From Bog-793 sp963823945 (GTDB taxonomy: Bacteria > Actinomycetota > Acidimicrobiia > Acidimicrobiales > Bog-793), in NCBI GenBank assembly GCA_963823945.1, contig CAWGNK010000003.1, positions 62,001 through 126,000 of the forward strand: a DNA stretch of 64,000 nucleotides. Reading direction: 5' to 3'. This document shows, piece by piece, positions 43,968-52,626 of the stretch (position 1 is its first letter; the number at the start of each line of letters is the position of its first letter). Made by a program: the position numbers and the translations under genes. Below the pieces are notes generated by a model. The model was given only the letters and a program-made list of their open reading frames with translations, did no database searches and was not told where the DNA came from.

Positions 43968-44347
43968 GTTACTGGTGGTGGGGGCGGCCCCCGGCGGCCT
44001 CTCAACGCTCCTACCAGGACCTGAGCAGATGGGTCTGCCCAACGATCGCACGAAGACGGGGAAGGACACTCCCGCTTCCGCTCCCGGCATTCGGCGTTTT
44101 CGGCAGATGCGATTTTCCCCTCCCCGTTCCCCGGCAGGCAGTCGGGGCGCGGCAGGCATGAAGTCGAACCACCGAGTGCAGGGCGTCACGAGGTGCGGGG
44201 CGGTATGCGGACGGCCCGGCCGCGGGCCAAGCGATGAACCCCGTCGCGGCCGAGGGGCCACGGTAACGTTCGCTCCGGTGGAAGGGCCGCGATCGTGAGA
44301 CGCGGCTCGCCGGGATCGTCACGATCCCGCCGGACAAGGGAGGCGCC
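43968..44347. other. Divergent intergenic region between the Hdr operon and GH94 gene
   Basis: About 380 bases without a supported gene. It must hold the GH94 promoter; I see no clear -35/-10 pair for it. The ribosome-binding site GGGAGG lies before GTG 44348. Confidence 0.45.
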
Positions 44348-46801
44348 GTGCACTACGGATACTTCGATGACGAACACCGGGAGTACGTCATCACCCAGCC
44401 GGACACCCCGCTGCCATGGATCAACTACCTCGGCACCGAGGAGTACTTCGCCTTCGTCTCCAACACCGGGGGCGGGTCCTCGTTCTACCGCGACGCCCGC
44501 CTGCGCCGCCTCATCCGCTACCGCCACAACAACGTTCCCGCCGACTTCGGCGGCCGGTACATCTACCTGCGCGACGACACCGACGGCGACTACTGGTCGC
44601 CTTCGTGGCAGCCGACGAGGACCCGGCTCGACGGCTACGAGTGCCGGCACGGGATGTCCTACACCTCCATCGGCTCGGTGCGGAGCGGGATCCGGGAGGA
44701 GACGCTCTACTTCGTCCCCCTCGGCGAGAACCTCGAGGTCTGGCGCGTGCGCGTGACGAACGAGCGCGACATCGCGGCCGAGCTCTCGCTGTTCTCTGCG
44801 GTCGAGTTCTGCCTCTGGGACGCGCTGGACGACATGACCAACTTCCAGCGGAACTACAACGTCGGCGAGGTCGAGGTCGTCGACGGCGTGATCTACCACA
44901 AGACCGAGTACCGCGAGCGGCGCAACCACTTCGCCTACTTCGCCTGCTCAGAACCGCTCGCCGGCTTCGACACTGCTCGCGACGCCTTCCTCGGCATGCA
45001 CCGCGGCTGGGACTCGCCCGTCGCGGTCGAGCGGGGCAACTGCCTCGACTCCGTCGCGCACGGCTGGGCGCCGATCGGCTCGCACCACGTCCGGCTCTCG
45101 CTGGCACCGGGTGCGACACGCGAGATCGTCTTCCTCCTCGGCTACGCCGAGAACCCGCCGGACGCCAAGTTCGACCCGCCCGGCTCCCAGACGATCGACA
45201 AGAGAGGGGTCCTGCCGACGATCGCGCGCTGGCTGAAGCCGGAAACGGTCGAGGAGGGCCTCGCGGCCCTCGCGCGCTCCTGGGACGCGCTGCTCGGCGT
45301 GATCCACGTCGAGACGCCGGACGAGGACACGAACCGGATGGTGAACATCTGGAACCCCTACCAGTGCATGGCGACGTTCAACCTCAGCCGGTCGATCTCG
45401 AGCTACGAGTCCGGCATCGGCCGGGGGATGGGCTTCCGCGACTCGAGCCAGGACCTCTTCGGATGCACGAGCGAGGTCCCCGAGAGGGCGCGCCAGCGCG
45501 TCCTCGACCTCGCCGCGACCCAGCTCGCCACGGGCGGCGCCTACCACCAGTACCAGCCGCTCACCAAGCGCGGTAACAACGAGGTGGGCTCCGGATTCAA
45601 CGACGACCCGCTCTGGCTCGTCCTCGCCGTCGGCGCCTACCTCAAGGAGACCGGGGACGCCAGCATCCTCGACGAACCCGTCCCGTACGACAACGCGCCC
45701 GGATCCGAGACACCGCTCTACGAGCACCTCCAGCGCTGTGTGCGCTACACGCTCGACAGGCTCGGGCCGCACGGGCTGCCGCTCATCGGCCACGCCGACT
45801 GGAACGACTGCCTCAACCTCAACTGCTTCTCCGACACGCCCGGGGAGTCCTTCCAGACCACCGGGAACAGGGAGGGCGGTGTCGCCGAGTCCGTGTTCAT
45901 CGGCGGCCAGTTCGTCCTGGCGGCGAGGGAGTTCGCCGGGATCGCGCGCCTCCGCGGCCTCGCCGACGAGGCCGCGTCGTACGAGTCCGAGGCGGACGCC
46001 ATGGCCGCCGTGGTGGAGGAGCACGGCTGGGACGGCGGGTGGTACCTGCGGGCCTATGACTACTTCGGCAACGTCATCGGCTCGGCCCGCAACGACGAGG
46101 GGCAGATCTTCCTGGAATCACAAGGCATCTGCACGATGGCAAGCATCGGTGCGGCGGACGGCAAGCCGGCCCAGGCACTCGCGGCCGTGCGGGAGCGGCT
46201 CGCCACCGAGCACGGGATCATGCTGGTCGATCCTCCCTACACCCAGTACCACCTCGAGATCGGCGAGATCACGACGTATCCCCCCGGCTACAAGGAGAAC
46301 GGCAGCGTCTTCTGCCACACCAACCCCTGGATCATGATCGGCGAGGCGATCCTCGGGAACGGCGACGCCGCCTTCGACTACTACCGGCGGACCAACCCCT
46401 CGGCCCGCGCGCCCATCAGCGACATCCACCGCTGCGAGCCGTACGTCTACGCACAGACGATCGCCGGCCGTCCCGCCGCCACCTTCGGCGAGGCGAAGAA
46501 CTCCTGGCTCTCGGGGTCGGCGTCGTGGCACATGACGGCGATCACCCAGTGGATCCTCGGCGTGCGCCCCGAACTCGACGGCCTGCGAATCGACCCGGTG
46601 CTGCCCGCGGCCTGGAACGGGCTCACGGCACGGAGGCGCTGGCGTGGCGCGACCTACGAGATCACCGTCCACAAGGACGCCGGCGTCGTCGGCCGCGTCC
46701 GGGAGCTGGTGGTCGACGGCAAGCGGGTCGCGGGCAACCTGCTCGCCCCGGCACCCGTCGGCGCCACGGTCCGGGTCGAGACGACCGTCGAGCCCGCCTG
46801 A
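44348..46801 (+). CDS. GH94 cellobiose phosphorylase
   Basis: 817 residues, full family length. Phosphorolyses cellobiose to glucose 1-phosphate and glucose in the cytoplasm. Features: N-terminal beta-sandwich (YFDDEHREYVITQPDTPLPW), the block MVNIWNPYQCMATFNLSRS...ESGIGRGMGFRDSSQDLFG, typical of cellobiose phosphorylases, and the catalytic acid Asp in HADWNDCLNLN (D487). Other GH94 enzymes (chitobiose or cellodextrin phosphorylase) are less likely. GTG at 44348, GGGAGG upstream. Convergent with the GH1 gene. Confidence 0.92.
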   Translation: MHYGYFDDEHREYVITQPDTPLPWINYLGTEEYFAFVSNTGGGSSFYRDARLRRLIRYRHNNVPADFGGRYIYLRDDTDGDYWSPSWQPTRTRLDGYECRHGMSYTSIGSVRSGIREETLYFVPLGENLEVWRVRVTNERDIAAELSLFSAVEFCLWDALDDMTNFQRNYNVGEVEVVDGVIYHKTEYRERRNHFAYFACSEPLAGFDTARDAFLGMHRGWDSPVAVERGNCLDSVAHGWAPIGSHHVRLSLAPGATREIVFLLGYAENPPDAKFDPPGSQTIDKRGVLPTIARWLKPETVEEGLAALARSWDALLGVIHVETPDEDTNRMVNIWNPYQCMATFNLSRSISSYESGIGRGMGFRDSSQDLFGCTSEVPERARQRVLDLAATQLATGGAYHQYQPLTKRGNNEVGSGFNDDPLWLVLAVGAYLKETGDASILDEPVPYDNAPGSETPLYEHLQRCVRYTLDRLGPHGLPLIGHADWNDCLNLNCFSDTPGESFQTTGNREGGVAESVFIGGQFVLAAREFAGIARLRGLADEAASYESEADAMAAVVEEHGWDGGWYLRAYDYFGNVIGSARNDEGQIFLESQGICTMASIGAADGKPAQALAAVRERLATEHGIMLVDPPYTQYHLEIGEITTYPPGYKENGSVFCHTNPWIMIGEAILGNGDAAFDYYRRTNPSARAPISDIHRCEPYVYAQTIAGRPAATFGEAKNSWLSGSASWHMTAITQWILGVRPELDGLRIDPVLPAAWNGLTARRRWRGATYEITVHKDAGVVGRVRELVVDGKRVAGNLLAPAPVGATVRVETTVEPA

Positions 46802-46876
46802 CCGGACTCACGAAATACGTGGGCGCCGGTCTCGATCGGCCCGCGGGTTCCCGCTCTCGGGCGGGGTCGGGCAGGT

Positions 46877-48283
46877 CTAGTCGGTGTCGACCGCGTTGGC
46901 GGCGATGACGTCCCGCATCCAGTAGGCGCTCGATTTCGGGATCCGCTGCTGGGTCCCGTAGTCGACGAACACGATGCCGAACCGCTGCGAATACCCGTCG
47001 GCCCACTCGTAGTTGTCGAGCAGCGACCAGACCGAGTAGCCGCGCAGATCGACACCCTGGGCGATGGCGGCGTGCGCCGCGGCGAAGTGTTCGCGCAGGA
47101 ACTCGACGCGCTCCGGGTCCTTGACGTGACCCTCCGGATCGACGTAGTCGGCGAAGGCGGCACCGTTCTCGGTCACGAAAAGGGGGATGTCCCCGTAGTC
47201 CGCTCGCAGGCCCAGGAGCAGCTCGGTCAGCCCCGCCGGGTCGATCGCCCAACCTTTCGACGTGCGCGCCAGGTCCTCCCGGCGCCGGTCGACGACTCCC
47301 AGCCAGTCGGCGTAGGTGGGGCCGCCCGGCGGGCCGGGCACGGCACCGCGCTCCTGCCTGGCCGGAGCCGCCGCCACCCGTCGCGACTCGTAGTAGTTGG
47401 CACCGAGGAAGTCGATTTGGGCCCGGATGGTCTCGAGGTCCCCGTCGCGGAGGAAGTCGCCGCCGGCGAGCCGGAGGCATTCGTCGAGAAGCTCCGCCGG
47501 GTAGCGACCTTTCAGGACCGGGTCGAGGAACCAGCGGTTGAGGTGAGCGTCGAGCCGGCGGGCGGCGGCAACGTCCTCGGCGCTCGTCGTCACAGAGGAC
47601 ACCGGGGAGAGGTTGAGCGCGATCCCCACCTTGGACTTGGGTCCCGTCGCCTCGGCCACCACCCGGGCGGCGAGGCCGTGCCCGAGCAGGAGATGGTGCG
47701 AAGCCTTCACCGCCGCGCCGAGATCCCGGATCCCGGGCGCCAGCCTCCCCTTGGCGTAACCCTCGAACGCCGACACCCACGGTTCGTTGAGGGTCGACCA
47801 CAGTGCCACCCGGTCGCCGAGCGCCGAGGCGACGACGTGGGCGTAGTCCGCGAAGCGATAGGCGGTGTCACGGTTCGCCCAGCCGCCTTCGTCCTGGAGC
47901 GCCTGGGGAAGATCCCAGTGGTACAGCGTGAGCAGCGCCGTGATGCCCCGGGCACGCAGCAGCTCCACGAGGTGCCGGTAGTAGTCGAGGCCGGCCTCGT
48001 TCACACGGCCCTTGCCGTCGGGCTGGACCCGCGGCCAGGAGACCGAGAAACGGTAGGCGGGGATCCCGAGCTCCGCCATCAGATCCGCGTCGGACTCGAT
48101 GCGGTGGTATTGGTCACACGCCACATCGCCGTTGTCGTCGTGGAGGATCTTCCCCGAGACGTGGCTGAAGGTGTCCCAGATCGACGGTCCCTTGCCGTCC
48201 GCGTCCGCAGCCCCTTCGACCTGGTAGGAAGCCGTGCCGACACACCAGAGGAACCCGTCGGGGAAACTGAGTCGCGGACTCAT
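46877..48283 (-). CDS. GH1 beta-glucosidase
   Basis: 468-residue retaining beta-glycosidase: acid/base E167 in STLNEPW, nucleophile Glu about 371 in FVTENG, plus the N-terminal FPDGFLWCVGTASYQVEG and the glucose-binding VWSLLDNYEWADGYSQRFG. No signal peptide, so it acts on imported oligosaccharides. ATG at 48283 has GGAGAGGA upstream; longer starts lack it. Last gene of the importer cluster. Confidence 0.95.
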   Translation of the reverse strand: MSPRLSFPDGFLWCVGTASYQVEGAADADGKGPSIWDTFSHVSGKILHDDNGDVACDQYHRIESDADLMAELGIPAYRFSVSWPRVQPDGKGRVNEAGLDYYRHLVELLRARGITALLTLYHWDLPQALQDEGGWANRDTAYRFADYAHVVASALGDRVALWSTLNEPWVSAFEGYAKGRLAPGIRDLGAAVKASHHLLLGHGLAARVVAEATGPKSKVGIALNLSPVSSVTTSAEDVAAARRLDAHLNRWFLDPVLKGRYPAELLDECLRLAGGDFLRDGDLETIRAQIDFLGANYYESRRVAAAPARQERGAVPGPPGGPTYADWLGVVDRRREDLARTSKGWAIDPAGLTELLLGLRADYGDIPLFVTENGAAFADYVDPEGHVKDPERVEFLREHFAAAHAAIAQGVDLRGYSVWSLLDNYEWADGYSQRFGIVFVDYGTQQRIPKSSAYWMRDVIAANAVDTD

Positions 48284-48379
48284 CTCGTCCTCTCCGAGTG
48301 GCCTCGGACCGAGGTGATCACGGACGGCACGCCGACCGGACGACGTGCCCTGGGGACGCCCATCACGCGCGCTCGACAG

Positions 48380-48392
48380 CAACCGCCAATTG
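48380..48392. promoter_or_regulatory. Operator-like repeat upstream of the GH1 gene
   Basis: CAACCGCCAATTG differs by 2 of 13 bases from the perfect palindrome CAACTGCCAGTTG upstream of the ROK kinase (58267-58279). Two related sites in one sugar locus could be bound by a common repressor. No repressor gene is in the locus and chance similarity is possible. Confidence 0.3.
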
Positions 48393-48454
48393 CATCGTGG
48401 ATCGCCCGAGCCTCGACGCCGGGTTGCCGGATTCGGCGCCCGCCGCCCGGGCCC

Positions 48455-49546
48455 TCACCCCGCGGCGTGCGAGGCGCGCGGCGCCGGTTCCGACACGGCC
48501 GCGAAATGGTCCTCCTCGACCTCGACCAGGGGAGGCACTTCCTCGGAAAGACGCAGGTCCTTCTCCCGGCGCGCCCCGATGTCCGGCAGCCCGACACCCG
48601 CTGGTCCCACCACGAAGTGCCGGCCCGCCCGTCCAGCGAGCGGATCCAGCGACGACCTCGAGCGCTGCTTCTCGGCGTCGGCGTCGACGGCGGCAGGTGG
48701 CAGCGGGCTGCCATCGGCCGTCACGGCCGGCTCGAAACTCGCCGCGGCGGATTCAGTAAGCGGCTCCCACTTCTGGTGCAGCCTTGGCACCGAGGCGAGC
48801 AGCATCTTCGTGTAGGGGTGCTGGGGATTGCTGAAGACCTTCTCGGTGGCCCCCATCTCGAGGATGATCCCCCGCCGCAGGATGACCGCGCGCTCGCTGA
48901 TGTAGTTGCCAAGAGACAGGTCATGGGTGATGAACAGGACCCCGAGACCCCGTTTCTTCAGATCGGCGAGCAGGTTGAGCACGTCGATGCGCGTCGAGGC
49001 GTCGAGCATGGAGATGATCTCGTCGGCGATGAGCAGTTTGAGGTCGAGGAGCAGGGCACGCGCGATCAGGAGGCGCTGGAGCTGGCCGCCAGAGAGCTGG
49101 TGGGTGAACTTGTTGAGCACGTCGGCGGGGTTGAGGCCCACTGCCTGGACCGCGTCCTCGACCTTCTGGTGCCACTCCGCAGAACGGACACCCGAGAAGT
49201 AGGTGTCCTTGACCATCTGGAACACCCGGTCAGCCCGGAAGATCGGGTTATACGAGCTGAACGGGTCCTGGAAGACTCCCTGCACGTAGCGGTAGTACTC
49301 CCGCAGGTCGCCGCGGCGCTTCAGCTGGGCGATGTCTTTCCCGTCGAACATGATCGATCCCGACGAGACGCTCTCGAGCCGCAGGATCATCTTGCCCAGC
49401 GTCGTCTTGCCGCTGCCGCTCTCACCGATCAGCGCCGTCACCTGGCCGGGCAGGATCTCGAAACTCACCTGCCGCACGGCCGGGAAGACCGCAGACCCGA
49501 ACGCCCCTGTGCTGAAGACCTTCGTGACCTTGTCGAGCTGCAGCAC
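48455..49546 (-). CDS. Oligopeptide/oligosaccharide ABC transporter ATPase (OppF/DppF type)
   Basis: 363 residues: Walker A GESGSGKTT, Q-loop GVFQDPFSSYNP, signature LSGGQLQR, Walker B LLIADEI and the OppF tail HPYTKMLLASVP. The Walker B Pro is replaced by Ile (ADEIISMLD), a change also seen in the partner DppD-type ATPase (ADEITSALD). About 80 extra residues follow the family end. Second ATPase of the five-gene importer. Confidence 0.92.
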   Translation of the reverse strand: MLQLDKVTKVFSTGAFGSAVFPAVRQVSFEILPGQVTALIGESGSGKTTLGKMILRLESVSSGSIMFDGKDIAQLKRRGDLREYYRYVQGVFQDPFSSYNPIFRADRVFQMVKDTYFSGVRSAEWHQKVEDAVQAVGLNPADVLNKFTHQLSGGQLQRLLIARALLLDLKLLIADEIISMLDASTRIDVLNLLADLKKRGLGVLFITHDLSLGNYISERAVILRRGIILEMGATEKVFSNPQHPYTKMLLASVPRLHQKWEPLTESAAASFEPAVTADGSPLPPAAVDADAEKQRSRSSLDPLAGRAGRHFVVGPAGVGLPDIGARREKDLRLSEEVPPLVEVEEDHFAAVSEPAPRASHAAG

Positions 49547-49549
49547 GGC

Positions 49550-50560
49550 TCAGCCCTCCCCGCCGGTCGCCACCGGGGCGGCGGCTGCGGCATCGGCGGC
49601 TCCCGAAGCCTTGCTGTGCAGCCAGCACGCCACGAAGTGCCCCGGGGCGACCTCCTCGAAAGGAGGCTCCTCGCGGCAGCGCTCGAAGGCGAACGGGCAA
49701 CGGTCGTGGAAGCGGCAGCCCTCCGGCGGGTTCAGAAGCGACGGCGGCGTGCCGACGATGCCGGAAAGCACCCGGTTCTCGTAGCGCACCCCGACCTCGG
49801 GCAGAGTGGCGATCAGCGCCTGGGTGTAGGGGTGCAACGGGGCGTTGATGATCGTGTCCGCGGAAGCCTTCTCGGCGAGCTTGCCCGCGTACATCACGAG
49901 AATCGTGTTCGAGATCTGGGCGAGGATCGACAGGTCGTGGGTGATGGCGATGACGCTCTTCACGTAGCCCCGGTCCCGGAACTCGATGATCATCTCCCCG
50001 ACGGCGCGTTGCGTGGAGACGTCGAGCGCCGAGGTGATCTCGTCGGCGATCAGCAGCGACGGGTTGAGCAGGGTCGAGATCACCATGACGACCCGCTGCT
50101 TCATGCCGCCGGAGAGCTCGATCGGGTACTGGCGCAGGACCTTGTCGTCCAGCCCGACCAGCTCCAACCGCCGACGGAACTCCTCGATCTCGTCGGCGTA
50201 ACGGACCTTCTTCGTCTTCAGCAGGTCGCGCGTGATCGTCCTGATCCGCCGCGTCGGGTTGAGCGCGCTCATGGCGTACTGGGGAATGATGGCGAGTTCC
50301 TTGAAGCGCAGCCGGTCCATCGCGCGGTCGTCGCCGATCGGCAGCTCGACCCCGTCGAGTTCGACGGTTCCGCCCACCTTGCGCATCCGGCCGTCGAGGC
50401 GCATGATCCCGTTGCCGAGCGTCGACTTGCCACACCCGGACTCCCCGGCGATACCCATGATCTCGCCGTCGTCGACCGTGAATGACACGTTGTCGACCGC
50501 CTTGACGTCGCCGTACAGCGTCCGGTAGTAGATCTTCAGTCCTTCGACTCGCAGGCTCAT
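49550..50560 (-). CDS. Oligopeptide/oligosaccharide ABC transporter ATPase (OppD/DppD type)
   Basis: 336 residues: Walker A GESGCGKST, Q-loop IPQYAMSALNPTRRI, signature LSGGMKQRVVM, Walker B LLIADEITSALD, switch THDLSIL, and the C-terminal OppD cluster motif (C..H...C.F....C) in GCRFHDRCPFAFERC. It abuts the permease stop. Partner of the preceding ATPase. Confidence 0.94.
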   Translation of the reverse strand: MSLRVEGLKIYYRTLYGDVKAVDNVSFTVDDGEIMGIAGESGCGKSTLGNGIMRLDGRMRKVGGTVELDGVELPIGDDRAMDRLRFKELAIIPQYAMSALNPTRRIRTITRDLLKTKKVRYADEIEEFRRRLELVGLDDKVLRQYPIELSGGMKQRVVMVISTLLNPSLLIADEITSALDVSTQRAVGEMIIEFRDRGYVKSVIAITHDLSILAQISNTILVMYAGKLAEKASADTIINAPLHPYTQALIATLPEVGVRYENRVLSGIVGTPPSLLNPPEGCRFHDRCPFAFERCREEPPFEEVAPGHFVACWLHSKASGAADAAAAAPVATGGEG

Positions 50561-51529
50561 CTACAGCGACCTCAGCTTCGGGTTGAACACCTCGTCCAGG
50601 CCTGCATTCGTCAGGTAGAGCCCGCCCACGATGCAGGTGATGATCGCACCCGGCGGCAGGAACCACCACCAGATGTGCAGGTCAAGCGCATCCCAGAAGA
50701 AGGCGTTGTTCATCATCGTCCCGAGAGTCACCACTCCCTGGGGGCCCAGCCCGACGAAGTCGATGAACGAGGCCGTGAGGATCGCGCCGCCGAAGAGCAG
50801 GATGAACGTGAGCATGAGATAGGAGCTCATGTTCGGGGCGATCTCGCGCCAGATGATCTTGGAGCTGCTCTCGCCCGAAAGGCGCGCCAGTCCGACGAAC
50901 TCCCGGTTCTTCAGCGTGAAGGTCTGCGCGCGGATCGCCCTCGCCGCCCAGGGCCAGGAGAACATGCCGATCAGTGCGGCCTCCCAGAGCAGGCTGAGTT
51001 GATGGAGGTAGCCGCCGATGATCAGAAGCATGGCGAAGAGGGGGATGACGATGACGACATTCGTGACGAGGTTCAGTATCTCGTCCATCCAACCGCCTCG
51101 GTAGCCGGCGGTGAAGCCGATCAACATCCCCAGCAGCACCGAGAAGCACCCACCGAGGACACCGACCTCGAAGCTGGCGCGGATGCCGTAGACGACCTGG
51201 GAAAAGACGTCCTCGTCGAAGTAGGTGGTGCCGAGCCAGTGCCGCCCCGAAGGCGAGTGCCAGCCGGTGTTGCCCGTCGCGAGCGGTGCGTAGTTGGTGA
51301 GCCATGGGCCGAAGATCGCGACGAGGACGAAGAACCCCACCACACTGATCCCGACGAGGAGCTTCTTGTTGCGCACCGCGAAGTAGAGGAACTCGTGTCG
51401 GTGCCGCTTCGGCGCACCCGGCAACGGACCGCTCAGCGGCGCGACGGCATCAGTCGCGGCACCGGACACCGCCGGAGCTGTCCCGGAAGCGGGCTTCATG
51501 CTTCCCGCGGGCGCGTCGGCGTCGGTCAT
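50561..51529 (-). CDS. Oligopeptide/oligosaccharide ABC transporter permease (DppC type)
   Basis: 322 residues. A 40-residue polar N-terminus, then the DppC pattern LVGISVVGFFVLVAIFGPWLTNYAP, HWLGTTYFDEDVFSQVVYG and the EAA loop EFVGLARLSGESSSKIIWREIAPN. Six membrane segments. ATG overlaps the DppB stop by 4 bases. Confidence 0.94.
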   Translation of the reverse strand: MTDADAPAGSMKPASGTAPAVSGAATDAVAPLSGPLPGAPKRHRHEFLYFAVRNKKLLVGISVVGFFVLVAIFGPWLTNYAPLATGNTGWHSPSGRHWLGTTYFDEDVFSQVVYGIRASFEVGVLGGCFSVLLGMLIGFTAGYRGGWMDEILNLVTNVVIVIPLFAMLLIIGGYLHQLSLLWEAALIGMFSWPWAARAIRAQTFTLKNREFVGLARLSGESSSKIIWREIAPNMSSYLMLTFILLFGGAILTASFIDFVGLGPQGVVTLGTMMNNAFFWDALDLHIWWWFLPPGAIITCIVGGLYLTNAGLDEVFNPKLRSL

Positions 51530-52518
51530 CCCTCGGCTCCCATCATGCTTACCCTGGTCCTCGGGTCGACGAGGACATAGACGATGTCAATGACGAAGTT
51601 CGCGACCAGCACGCCGATGATGACCAGCAGGAAGGCACCCTGCATGAGGAAGATGTCGGAGTTCGTGATGGCGTTGTAGAAGAGCAGACCCACTCCCTGG
51701 TAGTTGAACACCACCTCGGTGACGATCTGGCCGGCGACGAACGTGCCGAGCGCGAGCGCCAGGCCGGTCAGCTGGGGCAGGACGGCATTGCGATAGGCGT
51801 ACCTGCGCACGAGGCGCGCCGGGCTGCCCAACATCTGGAGCCAGTGGGCGTAGTCCGACTCGAGCTCGTAGATGATGAGGTTCCTCATGCCGATCGCCCA
51901 GCCTCCGAGCATGATGAAGAACAGGCTCAGGAACGGAAGGATCCAGTGCTCGAGGAAGTTCCCGATGAATGTCCAGGTCCAAACCGGGGTCGTTCCGAAT
52001 GCGAAGGCGTTGGACTCGGGCAGGAGGTGCCACACAGCCCCGAGAAAGAAGGCGAGGAGCATCGCGAACCACTGGTACGGCGTGCCGCTGATCAAGTAGC
52101 TCGCGGGCAGGATCGAGTTGTCGAGCACCTTGCGGCGGGCAGCCATGGCACCGAGGCGGTTCCCCACGAAGTAGGCGCAGACGATCGCCGGGACTAGCAG
52201 GCCCATCGTGTAGAAGATGTGCTGGCCGATCACGGTCGCCACTGGAACCGGGTAGTAGAACATGCTGACCCCGAGATTCCAGTGGAAGATGCCGTCCCAG
52301 TAGTAGAGGTACTGCTTCCAGAGCGGCTGGTTGAAGCCGAATGCCTTGTAGAAGTACGCGTGCAGGTACTTCGTAGCGCCCGGCTGGGCGCGGAACTTGA
52401 GGAGGAATACCTCAAGCGGGTTCCCCGGCATGAGCCGGGGGATTCCCCAGTCGATCGTCACCGCCACCCAGAACGTGAGCAGGTAGATCGAGATCTTCTT
52501 CAAGAAGTAGCGGCGCAT
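51526..52518 (-). CDS. Oligopeptide/oligosaccharide ABC transporter permease (DppB type)
   Basis: 330 residues with six membrane segments. N-terminal LTFWVAVTIDWGIPRLMPGNP is the DppB opening and the EAA loop is WLQMLGSPARLVRRYAYRNAVLPQ. ATG at 52518. It lies 108 bases downstream of the binding-protein gene with a strong hairpin between, which would reduce its transcript level relative to that gene. Confidence 0.94.
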   Translation of the reverse strand: MRRYFLKKISIYLLTFWVAVTIDWGIPRLMPGNPLEVFLLKFRAQPGATKYLHAYFYKAFGFNQPLWKQYLYYWDGIFHWNLGVSMFYYPVPVATVIGQHIFYTMGLLVPAIVCAYFVGNRLGAMAARRKVLDNSILPASYLISGTPYQWFAMLLAFFLGAVWHLLPESNAFAFGTTPVWTWTFIGNFLEHWILPFLSLFFIMLGGWAIGMRNLIIYELESDYAHWLQMLGSPARLVRRYAYRNAVLPQLTGLALALGTFVAGQIVTEVVFNYQGVGLLFYNAITNSDIFLMQGAFLLVIIGVLVANFVIDIVYVLVDPRTRVSMMGAEG

Positions 52519-52548
52519 GTGGCTTCCTGCGAGATCGGAAGTAGCGGG

Positions 52549-52579
52549 CCGCCCCCCACCCTTGCCGGGTGGGGGGCGG
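52549..52579 (-). terminator. Strong hairpin between binding protein and permease genes
   Basis: Arms CCGCCCCCCACCC (52549-52561) and GGGTGGGGGGCGG (52567-52579) pair perfectly over a 5-base loop and are flanked by a longer imperfect stem (GTAGCGG with CCGCTAC). No T-run. Position suggests an attenuator or mRNA-stabilising stem giving more binding protein than membrane parts. Confidence 0.65.
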
Positions 52580-52626
52580 CGTCGCCGCTACTGCTGGTTC
52601 AGTTGCAGTTCAGTCAAAACCCTTGC

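Noticed and set aside
44161..44210. tRNA gene on the minus strand (GGTTCGACTTC-like T-loop)
   Set aside because: The flanking bases do not form a T-stem or acceptor stem.
47072..50485. A 1,137-codon plus-strand open frame opposite the GH1 and ABC genes
   Set aside because: Same reason: it arises from GC-rich third positions of the minus-strand genes; no domain is seen.
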